Of a DNA stretch of 19,381 bases, positions 12,941 through 19,381 are shown piece by piece. The DNA is from an uncultured Treponema sp. (GTDB taxonomy: Bacteria > Spirochaetota > Spirochaetia > Treponematales > Treponemataceae): contig CAMJAJ010000001.1 in the NCBI GenBank assembly GCA_946403565.1, positions 1-19,381 on the forward strand. Direction: 5' to 3'. Position 1 is the stretch's first letter; every line of letters starts with the position of its first letter. The translations under genes were made by a program, and so were the position numbers. A model generated the notes under the pieces. It ran no database searches. It was not told where the DNA came from and saw nothing but the letters and a program-made list of their open reading frames with translations.

Positions 12941-15900
12941 CTATGAAAGGTCGGCGGCCTCGATGGAGCTGACCGTGAAGTCGTATGCCGTGCCGTTCAC
13001 GTCAAACACCAGGTGCTCGCCTGCCTTGTGGTTCAGCAGCTTGGCTCCAAGCGGGGAAAGGTAGGAAAGAATTCCATCTTCCGGCGCAGACTCGAAGGGT
13101 CCAAGGATCGTGTACATGATGTCCTGTCCCGTCCTGTTGTCGTGGAGGGTGACCTTGGTACCGAATGAGATGATGGCTGTGGTGATTGTCATTGGGTCAA
13201 ACCTTTCGGCACGCGCAATCGTCTTTTGCAGCTCAGACAGCTGCCGACTGTGCACCTGCTTGTCTTTCTTTGCCGAATCGAGCTCGGCGTTCTCGCTGAA
13301 GTCTCCATGCTTCCTGGCTTCCGCAATCGCAACGTTGTCAACTTCGATGTCCTGTTTCAGTTTCGTTACTTCGGCTTCCTTTTCCTTCAGTGCCTTCTCC
13401 GTGGCATAGATTACGTTCTTGGCCTCCTGCTGCTTGGCCTCCATGACGGGGAACTTGAAGTTGGGCCACTTCTCCTGAATCTTTATGCGGAGCGGCAGCT
13501 TGTAGTCCTTATAGTCCAGGTCGCTTATGTCGTTGACCATCGTGAAGAAGCGGAGGGCTTCCTCTTCAGATGGTTCTTGGGGGGGGGCCTTTTCGCTGCC
13601 GTCCTCGTTCTTGCCGAGGATATAGTTCAGGATAAGGTTCTGGTCCTCCTTTTTCTTTCCAAAGAGGATGTTGCGCGCCTTGTTTATCGTCTTCTTGTTT
13701 TCCGGCGTATCCTTGTGGTTCGCGATTTCCCATGCGGAATAGTCGATGATGTGGAGCAAGGTCTGCAGCTGCCTGTCGTAGGGAATTTCCGCATCATGGT
13801 ACCAGCCTTCCTTCTCGCCCTTGTGCTCCTTGAAGAGGAAGATGACGGCATTCCTGTTGTTCTTGAAGTCCTCAAAGCAGTCCTTGACGAGCCTGGTCAG
13901 CTTGTTGGGCTCGCTCTTTTCGATGAGGCTCTTGTACTTTGCGGCGAGCTCCTTCGTGATGAACGAGGCCGCATTGTTCTTGTCGGTGTCCTGGCTGAAG
14001 TCCGCCACGACGGGGAAGAGCTTTATATACTCGTCGTCCCAGCAGTCCGTGAGGAAGTTCTGTATGTCCTTGAGGAAGCGGTCGCGCAGGTTGGTGTTCT
14101 TCCTCCCCTGCAGCTCCTTATAGGCAATCCGTGCGCTGTATCCTTCCGTCTTGTTCAGCTTCTCGTAGATGGATCTGAAGGTGAATCCGTCCGGGATATG
14201 GTAGTTGCCACTGTTTCCGTCGACCTCGACGATGGTCTGCACGATGAGGTAGGAGGCGAGCCACTTCGTCATCTGCTCATTGTCGTTGTCGGACGGGGTG
14301 CTGTTGAGGAAGTTCACGAAGTACTTGAACATCTCGTTCAGCGATTCCCGATAGCCGATCTTGTCATCGACATCTGCGGTCTTGTACAGTTCCAGGAGCT
14401 TCATCAGTATGTCGCTCTTGGGGAAGAACTCTTTCTCCGCCTTGAACTCGATGTACAGTTTCTCATGCATCTCAAGCTTGTTCCTGCGGACGGTATAGAT
14501 GGTTATGTCGTCCGGAGAGACGGCGAAATACGGTTTGTCGCCGTCCGTGGAACCCGCGGTCAGTATCTCGTTCGCAATCGCATGCCAGTTGTTCCACTTG
14601 CTGTCTTTGATGATGGCGGGCACAAGCTCTGCCTTTATCCGCTTCATGTCGCACTGGTTGTCGAAGCTCTTGATGATGGTTTCCAGCGTTTTCGCAATCC
14701 TTTTCCGCTTTACGTTGTCCGGGAGCTTCTTTACGCTGTCCTTGACCTTCTTTGCGCTGTCCTTGTCTTTCTTGTCAGGCTCCCTGTCAAGGCCGACCAT
14801 GTCCTGCAGGTAGGTGGGGGTCTTGGTTGCCTTGAGGACCCAGATGTGGTCCTTGGGGAGCGGCTTCAGGACCGTTTCCGCCATTTCCTGCCTCATTTGC
14901 TTCTTGCCGACATTCCCACCGAAGTTGATCGTAAGGGTGTTGCCCTGCAATGATTCGATATAACCGACACCCCAGGTGCGGTGGAAGACGAAGTTTCCCG
15001 CGCTGAAGGCGATGAGCTTTTCAAATTTGTCGATGCAGATGAATATGTCGCGTCCGATGTGTCCCTCGAGGTCGGATGCCCGTATGTAGTCATCGACCTT
15101 GGCGACGTCCTGATATTTTTTCCGGTAACATTCGACAAGCTCGGCCCGGTAGGAGGGGTTGTCCCCGGTTATGCTGAACACGAGCTTGAGGATGTCGATG
15201 GCGACATCTGTGTCGGTATCCTTGTAAGTCCTCCTGTAGAGATCCATCATGAGCGTCGCGGACTTGTCCTCGCCCACGTTCTTCGCAATCTTCTTCTGGA
15301 GCATGAGGAAGAAGTCGAGCTTCGTGTTGTCGTTGGCAAGGACGTCTATCAGCGTGGACCATATCTCGTGTATCCTGTCCCAGTTCTTGGACACTATGTT
15401 CTCGGGTGCCGTGTCGATGTAGCTGACTATGGCCTGCTTGTAGTAGCTCTTGGCCTTCTTGGTGTCATTCTCATCGCTGTAGTGCTTGGCAAGCTGCAGG
15501 GCAAGGTCTGCCTCCCTTCCGTTCAGCTGCACTATCTTCTCGTAGTTGGCCCAGTATTCCGGTTTGCCGTCGTTCTTAAGGTATTCCGCCTGCTTGCTGA
15601 GCGCGAAGAGGTTGTCGTCATCCTCTTGCAGGATTGCTTTGCAGATAGCCTCCACGATCTTCGGCTTGTGGTTCTTCTCGAAGAGGTCGATGAGGTGCCT
15701 CAGCTCGTTGTTCTCATAGGCCCGCTCGTGCAGCTTGAGCATTCCCTTTATGAAGAGGGCAGGAACACATTCCCTTGTCGTCTGCAGCTGCTCATCGCAG
15801 ATATCCACGATGGTGTACTCCGCTTCGGTATCCTTGGCCTGCTGGATGATGGCGGAAAACTCCTCCAGCTTCTCTGGTTCAAAATTTTCGATGCTCGCCC

Positions 15901-15955
15901 TGCTCAAATTCGCCGACAGCATATTGCGTACTGAATTCTCAAGTTCTTCTGACAT
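12941..15955 (-). CDS. greA: Spirochaete-type giant transcription elongation factor GreA
   Basis: The C-terminal ~165 residues are a complete GreA: a coiled coil (KNVIYATEKAL onward), the tip motif ARKHGDFSENAEL with the acidic Asp885 and Glu888 that enter the polymerase secondary channel, and the FKBP-like domain ending in LSYLSPLGAKLL. GreA rescues backtracked RNA polymerase by stimulating transcript cleavage. The first ~780 residues are charged and helical with TPR-like stretches (e.g. 130-170), matching the long GreA annotated in Treponema and Borrelia; its role is unknown. I chose ATG 15955 because AGAGGAG precedes it; ATG 15988, which overlaps the upstream stop as TAATG, would add 11 residues. 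A run of nine C residues at about residue 789-791 separates the N-terminal part from the GreA domain. Length is 1004 residues against ~160 for ordinary GreA. Confidence 0.92.
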   Translation of the reverse strand: MSEELENSVRNMLSANLSRASIENFEPEKLEEFSAIIQQAKDTEAEYTIVDICDEQLQTTRECVPALFIKGMLKLHERAYENNELRHLIDLFEKNHKPKIVEAICKAILQEDDDNLFALSKQAEYLKNDGKPEYWANYEKIVQLNGREADLALQLAKHYSDENDTKKAKSYYKQAIVSYIDTAPENIVSKNWDRIHEIWSTLIDVLANDNTKLDFFLMLQKKIAKNVGEDKSATLMMDLYRRTYKDTDTDVAIDILKLVFSITGDNPSYRAELVECYRKKYQDVAKVDDYIRASDLEGHIGRDIFICIDKFEKLIAFSAGNFVFHRTWGVGYIESLQGNTLTINFGGNVGKKQMRQEMAETVLKPLPKDHIWVLKATKTPTYLQDMVGLDREPDKKDKDSAKKVKDSVKKLPDNVKRKRIAKTLETIIKSFDNQCDMKRIKAELVPAIIKDSKWNNWHAIANEILTAGSTDGDKPYFAVSPDDITIYTVRRNKLEMHEKLYIEFKAEKEFFPKSDILMKLLELYKTADVDDKIGYRESLNEMFKYFVNFLNSTPSDNDNEQMTKWLASYLIVQTIVEVDGNSGNYHIPDGFTFRSIYEKLNKTEGYSARIAYKELQGRKNTNLRDRFLKDIQNFLTDCWDDEYIKLFPVVADFSQDTDKNNAASFITKELAAKYKSLIEKSEPNKLTRLVKDCFEDFKNNRNAVIFLFKEHKGEKEGWYHDAEIPYDRQLQTLLHIIDYSAWEIANHKDTPENKKTINKARNILFGKKKEDQNLILNYILGKNEDGSEKAPPQEPSEEEALRFFTMVNDISDLDYKDYKLPLRIKIQEKWPNFKFPVMEAKQQEAKNVIYATEKALKEKEAEVTKLKQDIEVDNVAIAEARKHGDFSENAELDSAKKDKQVHSRQLSELQKTIARAERFDPMTITTAIISFGTKVTLHDNRTGQDIMYTILGPFESAPEDGILSYLSPLGAKLLNHKAGEHLVFDVNGTAYDFTVSSIEAADLS
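13579..13587 (-). repeat. C9 homopolymer tract inside greA
   Basis: Nine consecutive G on the plus strand (C on the coding strand) encode part of Ala-Pro-Pro-Gln, just before the GreA catalytic domain. One added C leads to a stop after the codons for Pro-Arg-Thr-Ile; one lost C leads to TAA about 18 codons on. This makes it a potential slippage site. Confidence 0.8.
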
Positions 15956-15987
15956 ACCGTACTCCTCTTCTTTATAGTCCAAAGCCA

Positions 15988-16923
15988 TTATATATTGCCC
16001 GTGTAGAGCATATAGATGTTCTTATCCAAAATCTTAATCTTCAGCAGCGTCTCTTGAATCTTCGCATTGTTTTCCTGCGCAAGATCGCAATAGTCAATCA
16101 GCCAAAAATACATGTTCAGCAGCCTCGGCTTTATGAGCTCGAGCTTGTTGCTGGGGTCCTTCATCTCGTTTTCCTTCGAGTAGATGTCCTGCCGCAGGCG
16201 TATGATCTCCGCCGACTTGAGCTTCCGCTTCACGTTGAAGACACCGAAGATTGTCCCGTACACGGGAACCCACTCCAGCAGTTCCGGGCCGGACAGCCCC
16301 TTTTCTTTGACGAGGGCCGTCAGCTTCCCTATCAAGGGCGATTCCAAGAGCGACAGGTCCACCTTCTGCGGATCCAGGAAGAATGCCTCCCGGAAGAGCA
16401 CCTTCGCGGATTTATCCTCCCCGCACAGGTCGTAGCAGTCGGCCATCTCCGCCAGTATGTCGGCCCGTCCCTCCGCGGTCGTATAGGACTCCTGCAGATA
16501 GCCCAGGGCGGTTTCGAAGTCCCCCAGCTGCTTGTAGCAGAAGCCGATTTTCCTGCATACCTCCGCATGGAAACTGTTCTCGGCCTTGTCCAGGTTCTTT
16601 CCGTACTGCTCCAGGGCGCTGGTGAAGACCTTCTTGCGGAAGGTGTACACTGTCTGCTCGCGGGGGCTGGTCTCCCGTTCGACCCGCAGTTTGAACCGCT
16701 TCCAGTGGTTCACCAGGCTTTCCCCCTGCTCGAATGAGTCCTGGGAGGGAAGCAGCTCAAAGGTGTCCCTCCAGAAGGAGCAGCAGCTCGCCGCAAACAC
16801 CAGGTCATGGTTGTCCAGGTCGCTCGTGAGGGCCTCTTCCAGCATGGCCTGGGCTTCTCGTAAGTTTCCTTCGGCTATGAGGGCGTAGGCGGACATGAGG
16901 GTGGCATCTGACCGAGTCTCCAT
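15988..16923 (-). CDS. TPR-containing protein of unknown function
   Basis: The 311-residue soluble protein shows TPR-like helical pairs: LIAEGNLREAQAMLEEAL near the N-terminus, then around residues 120-185 IGFCYKQLGDFETALGYL and ADCYDLCGEDKSAKVLFREA. There is no signal peptide or membrane segment. The final third is helical and charged without a recognised motif. I do not recognise a specific family. It is the first gene of the greA operon; its TAA overlaps an ATG in frame with greA (TAATG), so a link to GreA or to transcription is plausible but unproven. The ATG is seven bases from the TATAAT box, with no Shine-Dalgarno site, so its mRNA should be leaderless or have a one-base leader. Confidence 0.78.
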   Translation of the reverse strand: METRSDATLMSAYALIAEGNLREAQAMLEEALTSDLDNHDLVFAASCCSFWRDTFELLPSQDSFEQGESLVNHWKRFKLRVERETSPREQTVYTFRKKVFTSALEQYGKNLDKAENSFHAEVCRKIGFCYKQLGDFETALGYLQESYTTAEGRADILAEMADCYDLCGEDKSAKVLFREAFFLDPQKVDLSLLESPLIGKLTALVKEKGLSGPELLEWVPVYGTIFGVFNVKRKLKSAEIIRLRQDIYSKENEMKDPSNKLELIKPRLLNMYFWLIDYCDLAQENNAKIQETLLKIKILDKNIYMLYTGNI

Positions 16924-16930
16924 GAATTCA

Positions 16931-16958
16931 ATTATAACGAAAAGAGGCTTTTAGTCAA
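16931..16958 (-). promoter_or_regulatory. Promoter of the TPR-greA-MBL operon, predicted leaderless
   Basis: On the minus strand, TTGACT (16958-16953), a 16-bp spacer and TATAAT (16936-16931) form a strong sigma70-type promoter. Seven bases separate TATAAT from the ATG at 16923, so the transcript is expected to start at or one base before the start codon. The sequence around it is AT-rich, unlike the coding regions. Confidence 0.78.
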
Positions 16959-17051
16959 TCAGTTATCAGAAGAAAAAGGGTATATATTCTTAATGATTTT
17001 GATAGCTGTTGTCAAGGGTTTTGCCCCCTATCCCTCAAAAAAAATCGCTCG

Positions 17052-17101
17052 GAGGCGGGAAAGAGGCGGGAATCCTCGGTAAAAGCGGGCTGGAAGCGGG
17101 C
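17052..17101. repeat. Two pairs of 11-bp-spaced direct repeats upstream of the yibQ-like promoter
   Basis: GAGGCGGGAA occurs at 17052-17061 and 17063-17072; AAGCGGGC occurs at 17083-17090 and 17094-17101. Within each pair the period is 11 bp, close to one helical turn, and all share a GCGGG core. The last copy ends eight bases before the -35 box, a common place for activator sites. The rest of 16959-17108 shows an A8 run and AT-rich sequence but no gene. Confidence 0.45.
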
Positions 17102-17108
17102 CGCTCTG

Positions 17109-17137
17109 TTGGCGAAAGCCGCTTTTCGTGCTAGAAT
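17109..17137 (+). promoter_or_regulatory. Extended -10 promoter of the yibQ-like/tsaD operon, near-leaderless
   Basis: TTGGCG (17109-17114), a 17-bp spacer and TAGAAT (17132-17137), with TG at 17129-17130 as an extended -10. The predicted +1 near 17144 leaves about three bases before ATG 17147 and would exclude the upstream in-frame GTG at 17141. Confidence 0.65.
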
Positions 17138-17146
17138 GCCGTGATT

Positions 17147-18214
17147 ATGGCGGTGAAACGGAAGCGGAGCAAGAGACAAGGAAAGAAGGCAGGGCTTGCG
17201 CTTGGCAGGGGCAGGCTGTTCCTCCTGGCGGGGACGGTCGTCATCCTCTGCGTCCTGCTGCTCTTCATAAACACCCTGTACGGCGCAGGAGACCTCTCCC
17301 GCTACGGGATTGAAACGGCCCCGGCCTTCGGGAGCACGCCGTCAGGCACGGGAACGGGGCCGTCAGGAGCGGGGGCGTCCGCCGGGGCGAATGACATGGC
17401 GCTGGCCTCTGCCGGCCTGTCCGTCGGGGACGGCCTTTCTGCCGCTGCCGGTCTGTCTGCTGCCGGCGGCGAGCCTCCCATAGCGATACGGCCCGTTGAC
17501 CGCACGCCTCCCTTCGACATTCCCCTGGCCCAGGACGGGGTCAGGCTGTGCTTCGTCATAGACGACGCGGGGCAGAACCTGGAGGCCCTGGAGCAGTACC
17601 TTGCGGTCCCCATGCCCCTTGCGGTCGCCGTGATGCCCGACCTGCCGCTCACGAAGGAGTCGGCCCGGATGGTCGTCGCCTCGGGCAAGGAGCTGATGCT
17701 GCACCAGCCCATGCAGTCGGTGAACCTGGACCTGTGGCCGGGGCCGGGGGCAATCATGCCGGACATGAGCCTGGAGCAGGTGCGGAATCTGGTCACGGCG
17801 AACCTTGAGCAGCTGGGCATAGGCGTGCGGGGGATGAACAACCACGAGGGCTCGCTGATAACGGCGGACCTGGCGCGGATCGGGGCGGTGCTGGACGCGG
17901 CCCGGGACTACGGGGTCTTCTTCATGGACTCCCGGACGAGTTCCGCGACCAAGGCTCCCGAGGCCGCCCGCAGCCGGGGCATGTCCATCCTGCAGCGCGA
18001 CATCTTCATAGACAACGTCCTGGAGCGGGAGGCCATGCTCGCCCAGGTGTACGAGGGGCTGGAGCTTGCAAATAAAAGCGGAAAGGCTATAATGATAGGC
18101 CATGTGGACAAGTCCGCCGACATATTGCCCGCCCTGCTGACGGAGCTGGCCCCTGTCCTGCGGGAGCGGGGCTATGCGCTTGTCTGCCCGTCCCAGCTTG
18201 TTGAAAAGAGGTAG
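17147..18214 (+). CDS. Membrane-anchored divergent polysaccharide deacetylase (YibQ/DUF610-like)
   Basis: The 355-residue protein has a basic N-terminus (KRKRSKRQGKK), one membrane anchor at about residues 23-42, then a ~75-residue Gly/Ala/Ser-rich linker with short GLS repeats, and an extracytoplasmic NodB-like barrel. The barrel has the divergent deacetylase motifs: FVIDDAGQN (metal-site Asp-Asp), AVAVMPDLP, LMLHQPMQ, MNNHEGS, FFMDSRTSS, RDIFIDN and the C-terminal IGHVDKS. The family is thought to act on envelope polysaccharide, but for YibQ-type members the substrate is not established. Start choice: ATG 17147 fits the predicted transcription start better than GTG 17141; neither has a ribosome-binding site. 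tsaD begins eight bases downstream, so the two are probably co-transcribed. Confidence 0.85.
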   Translation: MAVKRKRSKRQGKKAGLALGRGRLFLLAGTVVILCVLLLFINTLYGAGDLSRYGIETAPAFGSTPSGTGTGPSGAGASAGANDMALASAGLSVGDGLSAAAGLSAAGGEPPIAIRPVDRTPPFDIPLAQDGVRLCFVIDDAGQNLEALEQYLAVPMPLAVAVMPDLPLTKESARMVVASGKELMLHQPMQSVNLDLWPGPGAIMPDMSLEQVRNLVTANLEQLGIGVRGMNNHEGSLITADLARIGAVLDAARDYGVFFMDSRTSSATKAPEAARSRGMSILQRDIFIDNVLEREAMLAQVYEGLELANKSGKAIMIGHVDKSADILPALLTELAPVLRERGYALVCPSQLVEKR

Positions 18215-18221
18215 TGAGATT

Positions 18222-19295
18222 ATGAAGGTACTTGGTATAGAAAGCTCCTGTGATGAAACCGCCTGCGCGATTGTCGAGGACGGAAAGAAGATCTTGAGCA
18301 ATGTGGTCGCCACCCAGATTCCCTTCCATCAGATATACAAGGGGGTTGTCCCCGAGATAGCCAGCCGCAAGCACGCCGAGTGGATCCTGCCCGTCGTGCG
18401 GCAGGCCCTTTCCGAGGCCGGTCTCACGCTGGACGACGTGGACGCGGTGGCGGCGACCAACCGCCCCGGCCTCATGGGTGCCCTGCTCGTCGGCCTCTCG
18501 TTCGGCAAGACCCTCGCCTGGGCGACGGGCAAGCCCTTCTATGCGGTCAACCACATCCTGGGCCACATCTACGCCGCCCATCTGGAGAACGACATTCCCT
18601 ATCCCTACCTGGGCCTTCTGGTCAGCGGCGGCCACAGCATCATCGCGGTGGTCAAGGGGGTGGGGGACCTGGACATCCTGGGGACGACGATCGACGACAG
18701 CGTGGGCGAGGCGTTCGACAAGGTGGCCAAGTATTACGACCTGGGCTATCCGGGCGGCGTGATAATCGACAGGCTTTCCAAGGAGGGCGACCGGGAGGCA
18801 TTTACTTTCCCCCTGCCCAAGATAGACAAGGCGGGACTCCGGGGCAAGGAGGACGGTGGCAAGGCTTCCCCCCACCGCTATGACGTGTCCTTCTCCGGGC
18901 TTAAGACCGCCGTCATCCATCAGGCGGACAGCTTCCTGAACCCCGGCCACGAGAAGACCATCCCGAACATCGCCGCGTCATTCCAGGAGGCCGCGTGCCG
19001 GACGCTCGTCTCCCGCCTGCTCAGGGCGGTGGAGGACACGGGGCTTACCACCGTCGTGGCTGGAGGCGGGGTGGCCGCCAACTCCCGCCTGCGGGCCATG
19101 CTCGCCGAGCATACGGAGCTGCACTGCATCTTCCCCTCGCTCAAGCTCTGCGGCGACAACGGGGCCATGATAGCAGGCGTCGCCTACCACTTCCTGAAGG
19201 ACGGGCAGACCTCCCCGCTGAACACGACCGCCCAGGCCCGCGTGCCCCAGTTCAAGCGCGGCCTTGCCAACCTGGAGTCCTTCGGCCGCCGGTAG
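18222..19295 (+). CDS. tsaD: tRNA N6-adenosine threonylcarbamoyltransferase (TsaD/Kae1/YgjD)
   Basis: TsaD transfers the threonylcarbamoyl group from TC-AMP to A37 of ANN-decoding tRNAs, working with TsaB, TsaC and TsaE in the cytoplasm. The 357-residue protein starts with the ASKHA signature MKVLGIESSCDETACAIV. Metal ligands His111 and His115 lie in NHILGH at the same numbers as in E. coli; SGGHS, FSGLKTAV, VAGGGVAANSRLR and Asp312 in CGDNGAM complete the site. It is about 20 residues longer than the E. coli protein, mainly in a GLRGKEDGG loop near residue 210. ATG 18222 is chosen over ATG 18174: GAGGT lies upstream and the family begins exactly here. The longer reading would overlap the deacetylase gene by 41 bases. 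Confidence 0.96.
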   Translation: MKVLGIESSCDETACAIVEDGKKILSNVVATQIPFHQIYKGVVPEIASRKHAEWILPVVRQALSEAGLTLDDVDAVAATNRPGLMGALLVGLSFGKTLAWATGKPFYAVNHILGHIYAAHLENDIPYPYLGLLVSGGHSIIAVVKGVGDLDILGTTIDDSVGEAFDKVAKYYDLGYPGGVIIDRLSKEGDREAFTFPLPKIDKAGLRGKEDGGKASPHRYDVSFSGLKTAVIHQADSFLNPGHEKTIPNIAASFQEAACRTLVSRLLRAVEDTGLTTVVAGGGVAANSRLRAMLAEHTELHCIFPSLKLCGDNGAMIAGVAYHFLKDGQTSPLNTTAQARVPQFKRGLANLESFGRR

Positions 19296-19301
19296 GGCGG
19301 G

Positions 19302-19381
19302 GTGAGACTGATCCTGTCGATTGACGGTTCACACTTCTGCGGACTTATAAGTTCACACTTCTGCGGACTTATAAGTTCACA
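19302..19381 (+). CDS. Partial reading frame at the right edge, possibly truA-like
   Basis: A GTG at 19302, six bases after the tsaD stop and preceded by AGGGCGGG, opens a frame that runs off the window. It reads (M)RLILSIDGSHFCGLIS and then repeats SHFCGLIS. The start resembles the pseudouridine synthase TruA N-terminus (R-x-I-x-L ... DG-S-x-F-x-G), although the expected Tyr before Asp is Ile and Trp after Gly is Leu. About 26 codons are visible, so the call is tentative. The tandem repeat replaces what should be unique TruA sequence, so this could be a damaged copy. Confidence 0.3.
   Translation, partial: MRLILSIDGSHFCGLISSHFCGLISS
19327..19381. repeat. 24-bp tandem repeat, 2.3 copies, cut by the window edge
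   Basis: A 24-bp unit starting GTTCACACTT and ending ACTTATAA occurs at 19327-19350, again identically at 19351-19374, and a third copy begins at 19375. There is no spacer between copies, so this is not a CRISPR array. The period is a multiple of three; one plus frame stays open and encodes SHFCGLIS per unit. CTTATAAG at each junction is itself a palindrome. Confidence 0.85.

Noticed and set aside
13226..14953. Long plus-strand open frame (575 codons) opposite greA
   Set aside because: It is the antisense shadow of a recognised gene; its translation is a repetitive Leu/Val-rich sequence with no motif or ribosome-binding site.
18174..18221. Longer TsaD start at ATG 18174
   Set aside because: It would overlap the deacetylase gene by 41 bases and add 16 residues not found in TsaD; GAGGT and the family N-terminus support 18222.
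19327..19381. CRISPR array at the right edge
   Set aside because: The 24-bp units are directly adjacent with no spacers, so it is a simple tandem repeat.

Overview
The window is GC-rich chromosomal DNA, most likely from a spirochaete and probably a high-GC Treponema-like organism. The best lineage evidence is the roughly 1000-residue GreA on the minus strand. Spirochaetes such as T. pallidum and Borrelia are known to carry a GreA of this unusual size, with a long N-terminal region ahead of the normal ~160-residue cleavage factor. The assignment comes from reading protein motifs and recalling families; no search was run.

Layout. (1) 1-2383, plus strand: a YihY/BrkB-type membrane protein with a C-terminal cyclic-nucleotide-binding-like domain, then ispH one base later. 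(2) 2486-11854, plus strand: a tightly packed eight-gene operon for a nucleotide-activated deoxysugar, driven by a near-consensus promoter that places the predicted transcription start on the first ATG. Order: rfbF (CDP-glucose synthesis), a GT-C-like membrane glycosyltransferase, rfbH (C3 dehydration), an mhpF-like acylating aldehyde dehydrogenase, an mhpE-like 4-hydroxy-2-oxoacid aldolase, an HpcH/HpaI-type aldolase, an acetolactate-synthase-like ThDP enzyme, and an SDR reductase/epimerase. (3) 11855-11991: a palindrome-rich spacer that looks like a bidirectional terminator between convergent genes. (4) 16958-11992, minus strand: a TPR protein, the giant GreA, and a metallo-beta-lactamase-fold hydrolase with a winged-helix-like tail. 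(5) 17109-19295, plus strand: a membrane-anchored divergent polysaccharide deacetylase (YibQ-like), then tsaD. (6) 19302-19381: the start of a possible truA-like frame containing a 24-bp tandem repeat that runs off the window.

The most interesting part is the sugar operon. RfbF and RfbH belong to the CDP-3,6-dideoxyhexose pathway. In Yersinia, a ThDP flavoenzyme (YerE) attaches an acetyl unit from pyruvate to CDP-3,6-dideoxy-4-ketohexose, and a reductase (YerF) completes yersiniose. This operon has a YerE-like enzyme and an SDR, but also three genes usually found in aromatic meta-cleavage catabolism. My inference is that these three build or tune the 2-oxoacid donor for the ThDP enzyme, so the product could be a branched sugar with a longer or different side chain, possibly transferred by the GT-C protein to a surface glycolipid or another glycan. 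The usual partners RfbG (CDP-glucose 4,6-dehydratase) and RfbI (E3 reductase) are not in the window.

Two regulatory themes stand out. The three clearest gene-start promoters (rfbF operon, TPR-greA operon, yibQ-tsaD) all sit so close to the start codon that their mRNAs should be leaderless or nearly so, whereas several internal genes have good Shine-Dalgarno sequences. In addition, a run of nine C residues lies in greA just before the catalytic domain, and a one-base slip in either direction gives an early stop.
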